From assembly GCA_030522415.1 (NCBI GenBank), contig CM060127.1:11758707-11822706 (forward strand): DNA of 64,000 nucleotides, written 5' to 3'. The notes below the pieces were generated by a model. It saw only the letters and a list, made by a program, of their open reading frames with translations. It was not told the origin of the DNA and did no database searches. Of the stretch, positions 34,511 through 45,314 are shown piece after piece; within the stretch, counting starts at the first letter, position 1; the number at the start of each line of letters is the position of its first letter. The DNA is from Channallabes apus. Its lineage: Eukaryota; Chordata; Actinopteri; Siluriformes; Clariidae. The position numbers and the translations under genes are program-made.

Positions 34511-35511
34511 AATTGGTATGAACTTTTAAATTAACTATTTGTTAATAGTTGTTCCATGACTTTTAAAGTTCAACACAACTCTTCCTTATTTGGTTTGTGT
34601 GTTGTCTTCTCTTTTCCATGTTGATGGATTACTACGGGAATCTGACAACTGTGTAGCCACATACAAGGAGCATACAAGTTAAACTGGGACTTTTGATTTT
34701 GCAGAATCACAGAACACAGTTCTGAGAGTAAAAACTCTCTTTAGTTCACTATACAATCCTCTGCTACACTAATGCATTTATCTCAACATTTCACCAGTGC
34801 TTGGATACCATCAAGAAAGAACTTTTTTTCAGTTTGCTGGAGCCATAGTCAGACTGTCAGCTTCACGTGCTGGCCTCACAGAAACTCATTTACAGTAATG
34901 ACCCAAGAATATAAATATAGCGCGAAGCGAGGTAATGCTGTATCAGGATATGGCAATAACTCCCAAGCAAGTTTGTGTCATTTGTGAGTGGTCTTTGTCT
35001 AGTTAATTATTGTGTATGCAATTTTCCACAGACAGATATAAAATTGGTAAAACGTTTTCCTTTTCTTTTTTTTTTAGAATCTGAGCCACCTCAGTTGAGA
35101 TCACATTCAGGGACATAGGGTATAGTGAATGCAATTTTTTTTTTTGAATGGCAACTTTCTTGTATTTATTTTATTTAGGAATTCATGCTCCTAACAGGCT
35201 CACTGACAAGCTACTGTATATTTGTGGCAACATATGAAATTTATTGTTATTTATTTCATGTATGAATTGATATTTAGTTGGGCTTCCAAAAAAATTCTTA
35301 TCAATCATGTTATAAATTTTGTTGTACTGTATCATTATTTTAATTGTGTGTACTCGCTTTTTTGAAGTTGTTTTTTTAATAGAACTTCTGCATTATTCAT
35401 TCCACAATTATAATTCACAAAATGTTACTTAGACAACTCTGATTTTATTATGTTAAAAACTAAAAGTTGAAGTGATGAACAGTACATGGGCTTTGTTCTC
35501 GAATAAATTAT

Positions 35512-35612
35512 TCATTCATTCATTCATTTTCTATACCACTTAGTCCTGTGTTCAGGGTCGCGGGGGACCTGGAGCCTATCCCAGGAGACTTCGGGCACTA
35601 GGCGGGGTGAAT
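35512..35612 (-). mobile_element. SINE 3' fragment (Mermaid/V-SINE-like)
   Basis: The cattcattcattcattttct tail, then the antisense body cgcgggggacctggagccta and tcccaggagacttcgggcac. Only the last 100 bp remain. Confidence 0.78.
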
Positions 35613-35630
35613 AAACTATTAAATTAATTA

Positions 35631-36381
35631 TTAAATAAATACATCAATAAAAAAGCAATGAAGTAATAAATAAAGGTTTACAATGACTGAAAACATGCAG
35701 GATGTTTTGAGGAACATTGTGGCTTCTTGTTCCTGCTTTGTAGATAAGTCCCAAGGCCATCCTCTCACCATCTCCCAGCTGCATGAGCTCAACTCCTGTA
35801 CAGCAGAACACATTGTAAACGACGGAGTTACAGCATATCATTTCCATAAGCACTTTAAGCATGATTGTGATTGTTTTTGTCAAATGTCCTTGAAGAGTAC
35901 CAGTTTCACTCTGTTCCATGTGATGGATGTTGTTGACGGATGGCTTGTTTTTCATGGGCCACAAAGTCTTTATTCTGCACAACGTAAGCAATTTAACACA
36001 TCTACTGTAGGTTGATTTTGCTCATTTTTGCTGTACTTGGATATACATTTATTTGCATCTTGACTTATTCTAAAATTTAATAAAGTGACAACCTAGCCTT
36101 TACAATCAAGCACATCATACTGTAAAAATTTAAAGGAGGTCTATATTTAAAATAATAAATTAACTACTGTATTTAGTGTAGTATTTTTAAGCAGATTGCA
36201 TTAAGCAAGTTGACATTATATCTGCATGATAATAATTGCTTACCATAACCTTCCATTTTGAAGCTAATATGGATTAGAAATCTGAAATATAATATGTTTA
36301 GCATCTGTTTGCTTGTGTTTTTAAAAACACATGGGAAGGAGTACTCTCTTTTCTCCAAACACTTCAAGGGCATCAGACACC
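35631..36381 (-). pseudogene. Interferon relic 2 (exons 2, 3 and 5)
   Basis: On the minus strand, exon 2 (36305-36381) follows acgttctacag and reads CLMPLKCLEKREYSFPCVFK. It has one base fewer than the working exon near its start, which shifts the frame, and its donor is cag-at instead of cag-gt. Exon 3 (about 35825-35974) follows tacgttgtgcag; AACAACATCCATCACATGGA aligns to interferon B exon 3 AACAACCAAACATCCATCAC, but the frame has stops. Thirty-odd bases later, tgctgtacag leads straight into exon 5 (35631-35795), ELSSCSWEMVRG, almost identical to interferon B ELSLCSWEMVRA. Exon 4 and both flanking introns are gone. The shared CSWEM and CLEK motifs place it in the interferon B lineage. Confidence 0.82.
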
Positions 36382-36420
36382 CTGTAGAACGTAATAAAGG
36401 AACAGACATATGTCATTATG

Positions 36421-36480
36421 CCTCCTTCTCCTCCTCCTCCTCCTCCTCCTACTACTACTACTACTAATAATAATAATAAT
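36421..36480. repeat. Compound (TCC)n(TAC)n(TAA)n microsatellite
   Basis: About eight tcc, five tac and five taa units in series, next to interferon relic 2 exon 2. Confidence 0.9.
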
Positions 36481-36540
36481 ACATTTACATTTAGGCATTT
36501 GACAGATGCTCTTTTCCAGAGCAACTTACAAAAGTGTTAA
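36480..36540 (-). mobile_element. SINE tail fragment, reversed
   Basis: acatttacatttaggcattt then gacagatgctcttttccaga is the reverse complement of the tail of the 6.3 kb SINE. Confidence 0.7.
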
Positions 36541-37004
36541 AGTTTCCCATCCTTAGATCCCCACACCGAGTTACGAGGTCGTTAAATAAATATCATCAGT
36601 CAAACACTGTTGGGGAGGTTTGTTTTTGTGCGGGAGGTGAACGTAGAGATTAATCCATAGTAATTATTATAATTATTAAATTATATGATTATTATAATGC
36701 CATCATTAAGCCATCATTTGGTTTAATGATGTGTTATTTAATCAGCCTTCTTTATAACTTGTTTAGCAGTTAACATCCTATTTGGCATTGTGACAGTAAC
36801 CCACTGTAAACCCGAAAAAGTTGGCAAAACTCAAAAAAAATTTTAGGTAATCAGTTACATCAATTTTTTTTTAAGTAAACGGAACTATGAGTTTTTTGTA
36901 CTCGTTCATATTAATCGTTCTTTACATGCGTTATTGAGTAGCCTAACTCATACTATTTAATAGTAATTATCACTGTTTTTTAGTTGTTGCAAATCAAATA
37001 AATT

Positions 37005-37150
37005 GTTGTTGGTCTTTCGGTTGCTTCCGGCAATGGGTTGCTACAGGAGACAATCCTCAATCAAGCTTGGCACAGTTTTTCACCAGATGCCCTTCCTGAC
37101 TTCATCCAGTTGTTTGGAATCGAACCCGGGCCTACCGCTGAGCCATCAGT
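37005..37150 (-). mobile_element. SINE-like repeat related to 29407-29593
   Basis: Shared blocks: cacagtttttcaccagatgc, ccttcctgac and ggaatcgaacccgggcctac. The last is a tRNA B-box complement, so the head is on the right. Confidence 0.6.
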
Positions 37151-37749
37151 GCCCTATTGCTCTCATGACGTCGGACACAAAATCGCTAGTCTGAAAGATT
37201 TTACGTTGGTGGAACTTTAAGGTGACAGTTACTGTTACTTAAGTACTTACAGATACTTAAAATATCAAATTTGTTCAGCTAACTTGAAAAGTGTCATTTC
37301 TACAAACTCATAAATACTAAAAAGTTCTAAATACTCATCAAGGTCTATTAATTTAAAATAATTGTAATTATTTAAGTTAACAGTACTCAGTAATATGTTA
37401 TACTTAATACTATAGTAAGAGTAATACTATAATAACAGTAATATGTTTAATTACTTTGATCATTGGAGTTTAGGTATGCCAGGTGTCGTGGAACCGATTA
37501 ATGTTTTAAGTTGTCATATGTCCCAGCTTAAATTAGGAGATGTGTTGCATGAAGCTAAATATGTTTCAGAGATGAAAACTCGACGAAGACTCCGGAAGAG
37601 GCACAGAGGCTCATCCAGGGGCACTGAAACAGAGGCCCCTCAAGCGGACATGGCTGCAGCCAGTGCCCTGAGAGAAGGTGATGACAGAAATGTCCTTCAC
37701 ACCTAAAGATGAGTGGTATAGTTCGTCAGGAAGCCAGCCCTAAGATAAA

Positions 37750-38225
37750 AATATGTATTCTGCGAAATGTGTTAGATTTAGTCAGCAGCAGTATAAGCTT
37801 AGCTTTTGCTGGCCAGTATCAACCTTATAAGGTCAAGGCCTGCTATTGGTTAGTAGCATTAGGCTGTTAAGACATGAGTCACAGGACAAAGGTATAAGAG
37901 CGTTCTGTGAGACTTTTGAAGGGTTCTTCTTCGGTTCTTTGGACATTGGGCAGTGTTAGCATACATTGTTAATTTAAGTTCACAAGACTTTGTGTTCTTT
38001 TATTTTCCATTGAACGTTTTGCTTAGTATTTGCTATTGTTATTCACCATAAATCTACTTCGTTTTATTTGCTTAAGTTGTAGTAGTTTGCAATATAAAAT
38101 AATAAAAGGACTGCCTCCCATTGTGAGGCCAGTGCCCCCAGTACAGCGCCTAAAGTGTGAGTTTGTTTACTGCATCGAGAACAGACGGTTCCTGGGACTA
38201 TACATTTCCAAGGACCTCTTCTAAG
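37750..38225 (+). mobile_element. Possible LTR-type regulatory sequence of a retroelement
   Basis: A promoter-like order is seen: aaaggtataagagcg (TATA) near 37891, then aataaaagga (polyadenylation-like) near 38100. Upstream, 37443-37706 is an open frame ending in a basic, Arg-rich stretch (TRRRLRKRHRGSSRG) that could be a retroelement remnant. I could not define both ends or a target-site duplication, so an unrelated intergenic origin is possible. Confidence 0.28.
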
Positions 38226-38358
38226 GTGAGTCTTGCACTTATCTGTACAGAATTTGACACCGGTAATGTTTCGTCCTTTGCATATGGACATTCCCTATTT
38301 GTGTGATCTAGGTAATGTTTATTAAATGCAGCAAAACACAGGTGATTTGTGACGCACC

Positions 38359-38360
<2 letters not shown>

Positions 38361-38393
<33 letters not shown>
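38361..38393. repeat. (ATT)n microsatellite
   Basis: Eleven att units about 0.65 kb upstream of interferon B. Confidence 0.9.
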
Positions 38394-38394
<1 letters not shown>

Positions 38395-38750
38395 GCAGAT
38401 GTAAAGAGAATGCTCATATTTTATTAATCGCGTACAGTAATATTCAAGAGTAGTGATGTTTTTAGAACAATGAGGATTTTTTTTAGGATTAAACAAACTC
38501 TGGATTAAATAAAATGAGTTTTCGTTATAAGCAACAAATAATTTATTTGTAAAACAGCTTTCAGAAACAACAATAATTTGACAAATATCATTGTTCTTTG
38601 CTGAAATATATGAATAAAGAATGAAAACGAAGGCTTCTGAATAAAGCGAGAGTATTGTTTGTAGTATTTTAAACTGTTAATCCTTTTTTATATAATTGTC
38701 GCTGTTGTTGTTAGTCTTTCGGCTCTTCCCGTCGAGCGCCGTTTGAGGGA

Positions 38751-38962
38751 ATTGCCCCACCGTGGCAAAAAAAAACGGAAAGTAATTACATAATCTGGAA
38801 GGCGGATGCCTCTTACAGATGTAAAACAAAATGTTATCGTGAGAATCCCCTTTCACTCTTAGAAGAAAAAAATCATGAAAAGCAATGTTTTCGAAGACCA
38901 TAATTAAAGACACATTTTCGAGACGTCTACAAAAAAAATTCCACAAATTGAATTAAATAAAA
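38751..38962 (+). promoter_or_regulatory. Candidate interferon B promoter
   Basis: gagaatcccctttcactctt at 38841-38860 reads, on the other strand, as a GTGAAAG interferon-regulatory half site joined to ggggattctc, an NF-kB-like decamer. A second NF-kB-like gggaattgcccc starts near 38748. A TATA-like aaataaaaag lies near 38955, about 95 bp before the start codon. Assignments are by motif only. Confidence 0.5.
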
Positions 38963-39049
38963 AGACACAACACTGGCGCAGTTGTTCATTCGCACTGGTT
39001 TAACAAATCAGAGAAACACTGTGATTTTAACTTAGACTGAGTGTTTATC

Positions 39050-39224
39050 ATGGAGCTGTTGAAGTTTGTGGTGCTGTTCGTGTCCGTGCTTTGTGTGTGT
39101 GAATCCTGCAATTTGACATACTCTATAATCAAAGATAAAAACGAAAAGTGCAATAAACTGCTTCAGAAGATGGTAAGATCAACTATTTTATTAAAGGCAT
39201 TAAAAAATAAGAAGAATAAATTTA

Positions 39225-39261
<37 letters not shown>

Positions 39262-40330
39262 TTGAGACAATGTCAATTGTTAAAAGCGCTATACAAATAA
39301 AAATGTGTGTGTGTCTACAGGGTGGTCGGATGCCACAGGAGTGTTTAAAGGAAAAAAACATCTCATTTCCAAAGGACGTGTTCATTAAAGCTCAGGTATG
39401 TGGTGAATTTGAAAGTGTAAAAAATCTGCGAAAACTAGGTGTAAACAACTTGCATTGTGTGAAATATTTAAAATGTTAAGTGTTAATTTAAGTATTCTGA
39501 GGTCAAAAGTTGTTTTCCGATAATGCCCTGCTTGAGGTTGCTTAACTCAGTTGAAAAGGCCGTGGCATGATAAAAACATTTGACGTTTGATGATTTCTTC
39601 CCATGAATTTTAATTAGCTTCAGTACACGTTATTATTTGTGCACCACTGCTTTCAAGTGATTTGGGGAGAAAAAAGAAATAAACACCATCTTAGCAGTAA
39701 CATTAAAATAATCGCTGTTTCATTTGTGTAGAATGAAGACATGTTAATGGTGGCTCTAGAAACTCTCGAAGGAGTTAACAAAATCTTCAAGAACAACCAA
39801 ACATCCATCACCTGGAAAAAGAATGACCTGAAGCTTTTCACGAATATCGTACATACACAAGTGGATAGGCTGCTGCTTTGCGTGAGTCGGAGATTTCATA
39901 GACTGGTTTTACAGTGGAAGTGCATAAGAATGTGTCTATACACTTAAATAAGTGAACACACGCTTAAAATCTCTGTTAATGATTTTCAGGTAGGGAACGA
40001 GACGATGATAGACAAACCTGCGGACAGCAGCATAAGGTCCTATTTTGAAAAACTGGAGAAGCGGCTGAAAGATAAGGTCTGTACACAGAGAAGAAACCAC
40101 ATTCTCATTCATACACTCAGACCTTTTGAGCTTATGTGGATTATTTGGTACAATTCTGCTGTTTAACTTGTGAACGTGTTTTCGTTCTACAGGAGCTCAG
40201 TTTGTGCAGCTGGGAGATGGTCAGAGCTGAACTTCAGGATGGTCTCAGAAAGTTTCAAACTTTTCTAGAAATCAAGAAGCAACAGTGTTCTTCAGAACTT
40301 CCGAAACCAGTTTCCAGAGCTTGCTTTTAA
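39050..40330 (+). CDS. Type I interferon B (group II-like, 190 aa, 5 exons)
   Basis: Exons 39050-39172, 39321-39395, 39732-39881, 39990-40076 and 40193-40330, all introns phase 0 with GT/AG ends. ATG 39050 opens a clear signal peptide (MELLKFVVLFVSVLCVCES), and the predicted mature chain starts CNLTYS. Exon 2 reads GGRMPQECLKEKNISFP, exon 3 ends RLLLC, and exon 5 carries ELSLCSWEMVRAEL, the CxWE signature of helix E. The cysteines in CNLT, QECL, LLLC and LCSW fit the four-cysteine, two-disulfide pattern, with an extra one in helix A (EKC) and two near the C-terminus. Potential N-glycosylation sites are NLT, NIS, NQT and NET. The gene is compact: introns are 148, 336, 108 and 116 bp. Two minus-strand relics nearby are its closest kin. 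It is expected to be a secreted antiviral cytokine. Confidence 0.95.
39223..39260. repeat. (GT)n microsatellite in interferon B intron 1
   Basis: About 19 GT units fill a quarter of the 148-bp intron; a second short GT run adjoins the exon 2 acceptor (gtgtgtgtgtctacag). Confidence 0.92.
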
Positions 40331-40431
40331 AGACAGAAGAGATTGTTTGCATATTTGTTGACTTTCATGTAAGAACAAAAATCATGTGCAGTGCATATGT
40401 TTTTGCTTTCCATTTATTATAACAGTAAGCA

Positions 40432-40435
40432 GTAT

Positions 40436-40466
<31 letters not shown>

Positions 40467-40468
40467 TT
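40432..40468 (+). promoter_or_regulatory. AU-rich element in interferon B 3' UTR
   Basis: About eight overlapping ATTTA pentamers lie 102 bp after the stop, followed by AATAAA at 40570-40575. Confidence 0.75.
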
Positions 40469-40897
40469 GTTTTTGTTTGTTTGTTTATTTGTTGATATAT
40501 CTATTTAATTATGTATTTGCCGCTATGGCTCTTGTGCTTTTATATATTTTCACATTTTCATATAAAAAAAATAAAATCAATAATGACCTAATGAAAAATA
40601 TTAACTAATATAAACTTGCATTTCCTTCTTTTGCACTAGACACCCCTATTATCCACCACACATCAATTAAAAAAATGTAAGAATTAAAAGGTGGATTTGC
40701 TCATAAAATATAATTTGAATATGCTCATAAATGAAAGAAATGTTGATAACAATATCCGCTGATAAAACAATGTTAAGGGATCATTTCGTCATCTGTGTAT
40801 AGTCGAAATGATCAAGTCACCTCGGGGATGTACTTTCACTTTCACACTGAAACTCGAAAGTAGAGGGGCGTGTCTAAAACGAACTGTTTCCTGATTA

Positions 40898-40899
<2 letters not shown>

Positions 40900-40957
<58 letters not shown>

Positions 40958-40958
40958 A
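40900..40958. repeat. Compound (CT)n(CA)n microsatellite
   Basis: About 20 CT units run directly into nine CA units, 0.3 kb after the interferon B polyadenylation signal. Confidence 0.92.
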
Positions 40959-41178
40959 GATCTGCTATGGGGATGTTTCTGTGCTTTCATCCTCTGAACA
41001 CACCCTGGACATTTCTATTTCATTTTTGCACATTGCAGATTTATGGGCATTGCATATACACATTCATGCATATTTACACACTCCATGGACATTTCTATTT
41101 AAATTCTATTTAAATTCAGTTCTCTTTTTCACTGTACATAGTGTAAATCTACAATATCTACGACTAAAGTGTTTTAGA

Positions 41179-41300
41179 TGTGGTAGTGCTGTAATTTGAC
41201 AATAGCTGTCATATTTTTGTTAGTCAGTGTGTTACAACGGTTCTGTCTTTTCTTATTATTCCTTCTTCTTCTCTCTGTTGTGTAAAAAAAAACTCTAACA
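41179..41300 (+). repeat. Copia element 5' LTR
   Basis: Starts tgtggtagtgctgtaat and ends aactctaaca. It shares ttgttagtcagtgtgtta and ccttcttcttctctctgttg with the right LTR. It is very short (about 120 bp). Confidence 0.75.
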
Positions 41301-41301
41301 A

Positions 41302-41314
41302 GTTATGGGCCCAG
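41302..41314 (+). other. Copia primer-binding site, complementary to the tRNA-iMet anticodon region
   Basis: gttatgggcccag is the exact complement of the anticodon-loop region of eukaryotic initiator tRNA-Met (ctgggcccataac). Drosophila copia is known to prime from a half-tRNA at this internal site rather than from the tRNA 3' end. The site sits one base after the LTR. Confidence 0.85.
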
Positions 41315-41337
41315 AACTTCGCTAAGATAAAAAAAAA

Positions 41338-41830
41338 ATGGAGGATAGACTGTTTATCGAGAAGCTGAGTGGGTCAGAGACCTGGCCAACATGAAAATTT
41401 CAAATGGAACATTTAATGAAAGCCAATGGACTGTCGGGCAACAGACAGCATATCAGATGAAGCAAGTGCGCAGGCAAGAGCAGAATTCGAAAAAACGGAA
41501 AGAAAAAGCGTTTTCTGTGTTGGTGCTGAATGTGAGTTCATCACAATTGTACAGTATCTGATAACAAGCTGTAAGACCCCTGAAGAAGAATGGGACATGC
41601 TAAAAGGACACTTTGAGAGATATACTCTTGCACATATGTTGTTTCTGAAGAAAAAATATTTCAGATGTGAAATGAATGAAGGAGAAAATATAACTGATCA
41701 TTTGAAACGAATGAAAGAATTAACTGATCAGCTGAGCGCCATAGGTGCTGTGATTGAAGAAGAGGATTAGATTGTAACATTGCCGGGGAGTTTGCCATCA
41801 AGCTATGCTACAATTGTAACTGCATGCGCT
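41338..41830 (+). pseudogene. Copia gag, degenerate
   Basis: Start region MEDRLFIEKLSGSETWP followed by a KFQMEHLMKANGL piece after a stop; then EEEWDMLKGHFER, LFLKKKYFRCEMNEGENITD and HLKRMKELTDQLSAIG, the copia Gag (UBN2-type) pattern. A stop follows IEEED at 41768, and the text resumes with TLPGSLPSSYATIV. The CCHC zinc knuckle and protease that should follow are missing: about 42000 jumps straight to the pre-integrase region. Confidence 0.82.
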
Positions 41831-42034
41831 GGAAACTAAATTGGACAATTTAACGCTGCAGTTTGTTCAGCAAGCATTAATAAATGAAGAACAAAAGCGA
41901 GTGTCTGCTGATGGCAAATATGTCGGTGCTGTATCTTGTGGTACTGCGACCGGTAGTCTGTCAGCAATGTCAACGCAAGTTCATGGTGATACGCAGTCCA
42001 ATTCCAAAGCAGTGAGAACTGAAAGATCCAACTT

Positions 42035-42770
42035 GTGGAGATGTTACTCTCCATAAGTGTGGAAAAGAGGTCTGATGGACTGTATCAGCTGGATGTTGAG
42101 GGAAGTCTGCCAAACTGTCACTTTGTGTCAAGTGCTTCAGCAGCCAGCTTGTGGCATCAGCGACTAGGTTATACCCCCAAATTGAATCAACTTAAACAAG
42201 TGGTAAATGGAGTAGACTTCGCTATGGAGAAAGAAGTTTCTTTCTGTGAAGCCTGCGTGGAAGGCAAGTTGTCTAGAAACCCTCACAAATCAGTCGGAGA
42301 AATCCGTTCCAAACGCACATTGCAGTTGGTCCATAGTGACGTCTGTGGCCACATGCAGACAGAATCTATAGAAGGGTCAAAGTATTTTGTGACTTATATT
42401 GATGACTATTCTAGATGTTGCAAGGTTTACTTTATGAAACACAAAAGTGAAATTCTTAGCAAATTCAAAGAATTTGAGAAAGCATTCTCCAATGAGTGTG
42501 GACAGAAAGAGACAAGAATAAGAACGGACAATGGTGGGGAATACACATCCAAAGAATTTCAACAATACATGAAGGCTCAAGGTATTCATCATGAGACAAC
42601 CATACCACACACACCTCAGCAAAATGGTGTGGCAGAAAGAAAAAACAGGACATTAATTGAAGCATCAAGAACCATGTTCTTTCATGCTAAACTACCAAAT
42701 TCGTACTGGGCAGAGGCTGAAAAGCCACTGCAGCTTATACACAGAACAGACTGCCCACATCTGCTTTGAA
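42035..42770 (+). pseudogene. Copia integrase, 244-codon open frame
   Basis: The pre-integrase zinc-binding motif SLWHQRLGY...SFCEACVEGK is followed by the catalytic core: first Asp in VHSDVCGHM, second in IRTDNGGEYTS, and Glu in NGVAERKNRTLIEASR. All three catalytic residues remain. The frame fails after YWAEA, where the next piece is shifted. Confidence 0.88.
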
Positions 42771-42979
42771 CAAAGAGACAACTTAACAGAGATGGTGCAA
42801 CAAAAAGCCAGATGTAAGTCATATGAAAGTGTTTGGTTGCATAGCTTATGCACATATTCCAGAAGTAGAGAGAAGAAAGCTGGACAAAAAGTCTGTAAAG
42901 CTGTGATTCGTGGGATATGCCAACAATGCAAAAGGCTATCACTTGTTTGATGAAGAAAAAAAAGGATTCTAATTCGTAG

Positions 42980-45118
42980 AGATGTGATCTTCAATGCATC
43001 AAACTTTGACTGGAAACAAGGAGAGGGCACACCTTATATGGAGAATGAAGTTGTATTGAAAACTGATGAGCAAAAATATGTCGATGTCACTGACAATGAA
43101 AGTGCTAAAGAAAGTGTCAGAATCAGAAAACCACCCAAGAGGTATGGATATGAACCTGGTGACTTAATGTACAGTAGATCATTATGCTAGTGTTTGCTGT
43201 TACACAGAAACAAGCACTTTGAAGGAGGCAATGATGAGTGCTAATGCAAAAGAATGGCAGGAGGTGACTAATTTGGAATATAAGTCACTGCTGAGAAATG
43301 AGATGTGGGATTTAGTGGAATTACCAAAAGATCGAAAGGCCGTAGGGTCAAGATGGGTGTTCAAAGTTAAACATCAGAATGATGGACAAGTGGAGAGATA
43401 CAAGTGCAGACTTGTCGCTAAATTATATTCACAGAAGTACGGTCCTGACTATGATGAGACTTTTTCACCTATGGTAAGATTTAGCTCAATTCGTACTTTG
43501 TTGTCCTTTGCTGTCCAGAATAACTTGCATGTGCATCAGATGGATGTTGTAACTGCTTTCCTAAATGGACACTTGGATTAGGAAAACTATATGGAACAAC
43601 CTCAGGGATTCGTCAGAACAGGAGAGGAAAATCTGGTGTGCAAACTGATCTATGGACAGTCAATCTATGGACTAAAACAGTCTCCTCGCTGTTGGAACAA
43701 GGCTTTCACAGAGCTTATGAGAGACAATGGTTTCAAGCAGAGTGCATCAGACCCATGTGTGTTCGTGAGATCTCGACAGGAGCTGGAGGTATTGACTGTA
43801 TATGTTGATGACCTGATTTTGATTACGGGGTCAAAGGAAAGCATGGAAGAACTTAAACTAGTTCTTAAAAAACGCTACAAGATGAAGAACATGGGAGAGT
43901 TGTCCTATATCTTGGGTATCTCGGTCATCCAAGGCAAAGAGAAGAACTGTATATTCCTCCATCAGAAGCATTATACTGAAGCCATCCTTCAAAAATATGG
44001 CATGCATGATGCTAATCACATTGCAACTCCTGCTGATGCAAATGTAAACCCTGTGAACTCAAGTACTTACTGTACCTGTCCATGGTAGGTAGTCTGCTGT
44101 ATGCTGCAATGGCCACATGACCTGACATAGCACAAGCAGTGAGTGTTGTATCAAAGTTTAATGCAAACCCAAATGCTGCAGATCTGACCGCGGTGAAGAG
44201 GATTCTGAGGTACTTGAAGGGTACGCTGAAACTTGTACTCAAGTATGAGCAGTCAGAGTCTGGAACCTTGATCTGTTTCTTAGATGCTCACTGGGCTGGA
44301 GATCAGGACGATCATCATTCTACAACAGGCAATGTGTTCTTACTGAGTGGATGAGCTGTGAGCTGGCTCAGCAAGAAGCAGTCAACTGTTGCTTTATCAG
44401 CAGCAGAGACTGAGTACTTTGCACTAAGTCAAGCAGCTCAAGGGAGTACCTGGCTTAGGAGACTATTACATGATCTTGGAATGGATGTTACACCTGTGGT
44501 GATTCAGGAGGACAATCAAGGAGCAATTGCAATTGCAAAGAATCCAGTTGATAATTCACGAACCAAGCACATTGACATTCGCTACCATTACAATCATGAA
44601 TGTGTGGACAAATAGAACTGCAATACTGTTCTACAGTTGACATGAAGGCAGATATATTGACCATTCATTCATTCATTCATTTTCTATACCGCTTTATCCT
44701 GTGATCAGGGTCGCGGGGGGCCTGGAGCCTATCCCAGGAGGCTTTCGGGCACAAGGCAGGGTACACCCTGGACAGGGTGCCAATCCATCGCAGGGCACAC
44801 ACACACACTCACACATTAACCATCCAATCACACACTACGGACAATTTGGGAACGCCAATTAGCCTAACCTGCATATCTTTGGACTGTGGGAGGAAACCGG
44901 AGAACCCGGAGGAAACCCACCAAGCACGGGGAGAACATGCAAACTCCATGCACACAGAGACGGGAATCGAGCCTGGCCGGGGAATCGAACCCAGACCCTG
45001 GAGGTGCAAGGCGACAGTGCTAACCGCTACACCACCGTGCCGCCATATATTGACCAAACCATTGCTAAAACAGAAGTTTGAATATCTTAGAAGTGAGATT
45101 GGACTTTGTTTCATTTAA
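42980..45118 (+). pseudogene. Copia reverse transcriptase and RNase H, broken
   Basis: WDLVELPKDRKAVGSRWVFK opens the RT (from about 43219). A stop at 43579-43581 interrupts AFLNGHLD-ENYMEQPQGF, then GLKQSPRCWNKAFTEL and the catalytic YVDDLILITGS follow. A further break near 44085-44110 precedes the RNase H part, WLSKKQSTVALSAAETEYFA and KHIDIRYHYN. The terminal ILTKPLLKQKFEYLRSEIGL is split from it by a SINE. Confidence 0.88.
44663..45044 (-). mobile_element. SINE inserted in the copia element, 11-bp target duplication
   Basis: atatattgacc flanks it exactly at 44652-44662 and 45045-45055. The tail (cattcattcattcattttct) is at the left and the tRNA-like head (antisense ggaatcgaacccagaccctg, then gtgctaaccgctacaccacc) at the right, so it reads on the minus strand. 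Full length. Confidence 0.92.
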
Positions 45119-45314
45119 TTTTGTGTTTAGTCTAATATTTAACAGGCTGGACTGTGTTTAGTGTTCAACTGTTCATTCTGAGTATTTAACAGTTAACAGG
45201 GTAAAAGAACAAAGGAAGAGATTTTGTGTTCGTTCCATTTAGTATTTTTTTTTTTATTAACAGTAATGTAATTTACTATAACAAGGCTTAATGCTATCGA
45301 AAATTAAGTGGGAG

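Noticed and set aside
35683..36015. 110-codon plus-strand open frame
   Set aside because: It is antisense to interferon relic 2 exons 3 and 5, whose splice-bounded homology explains the sequence better.
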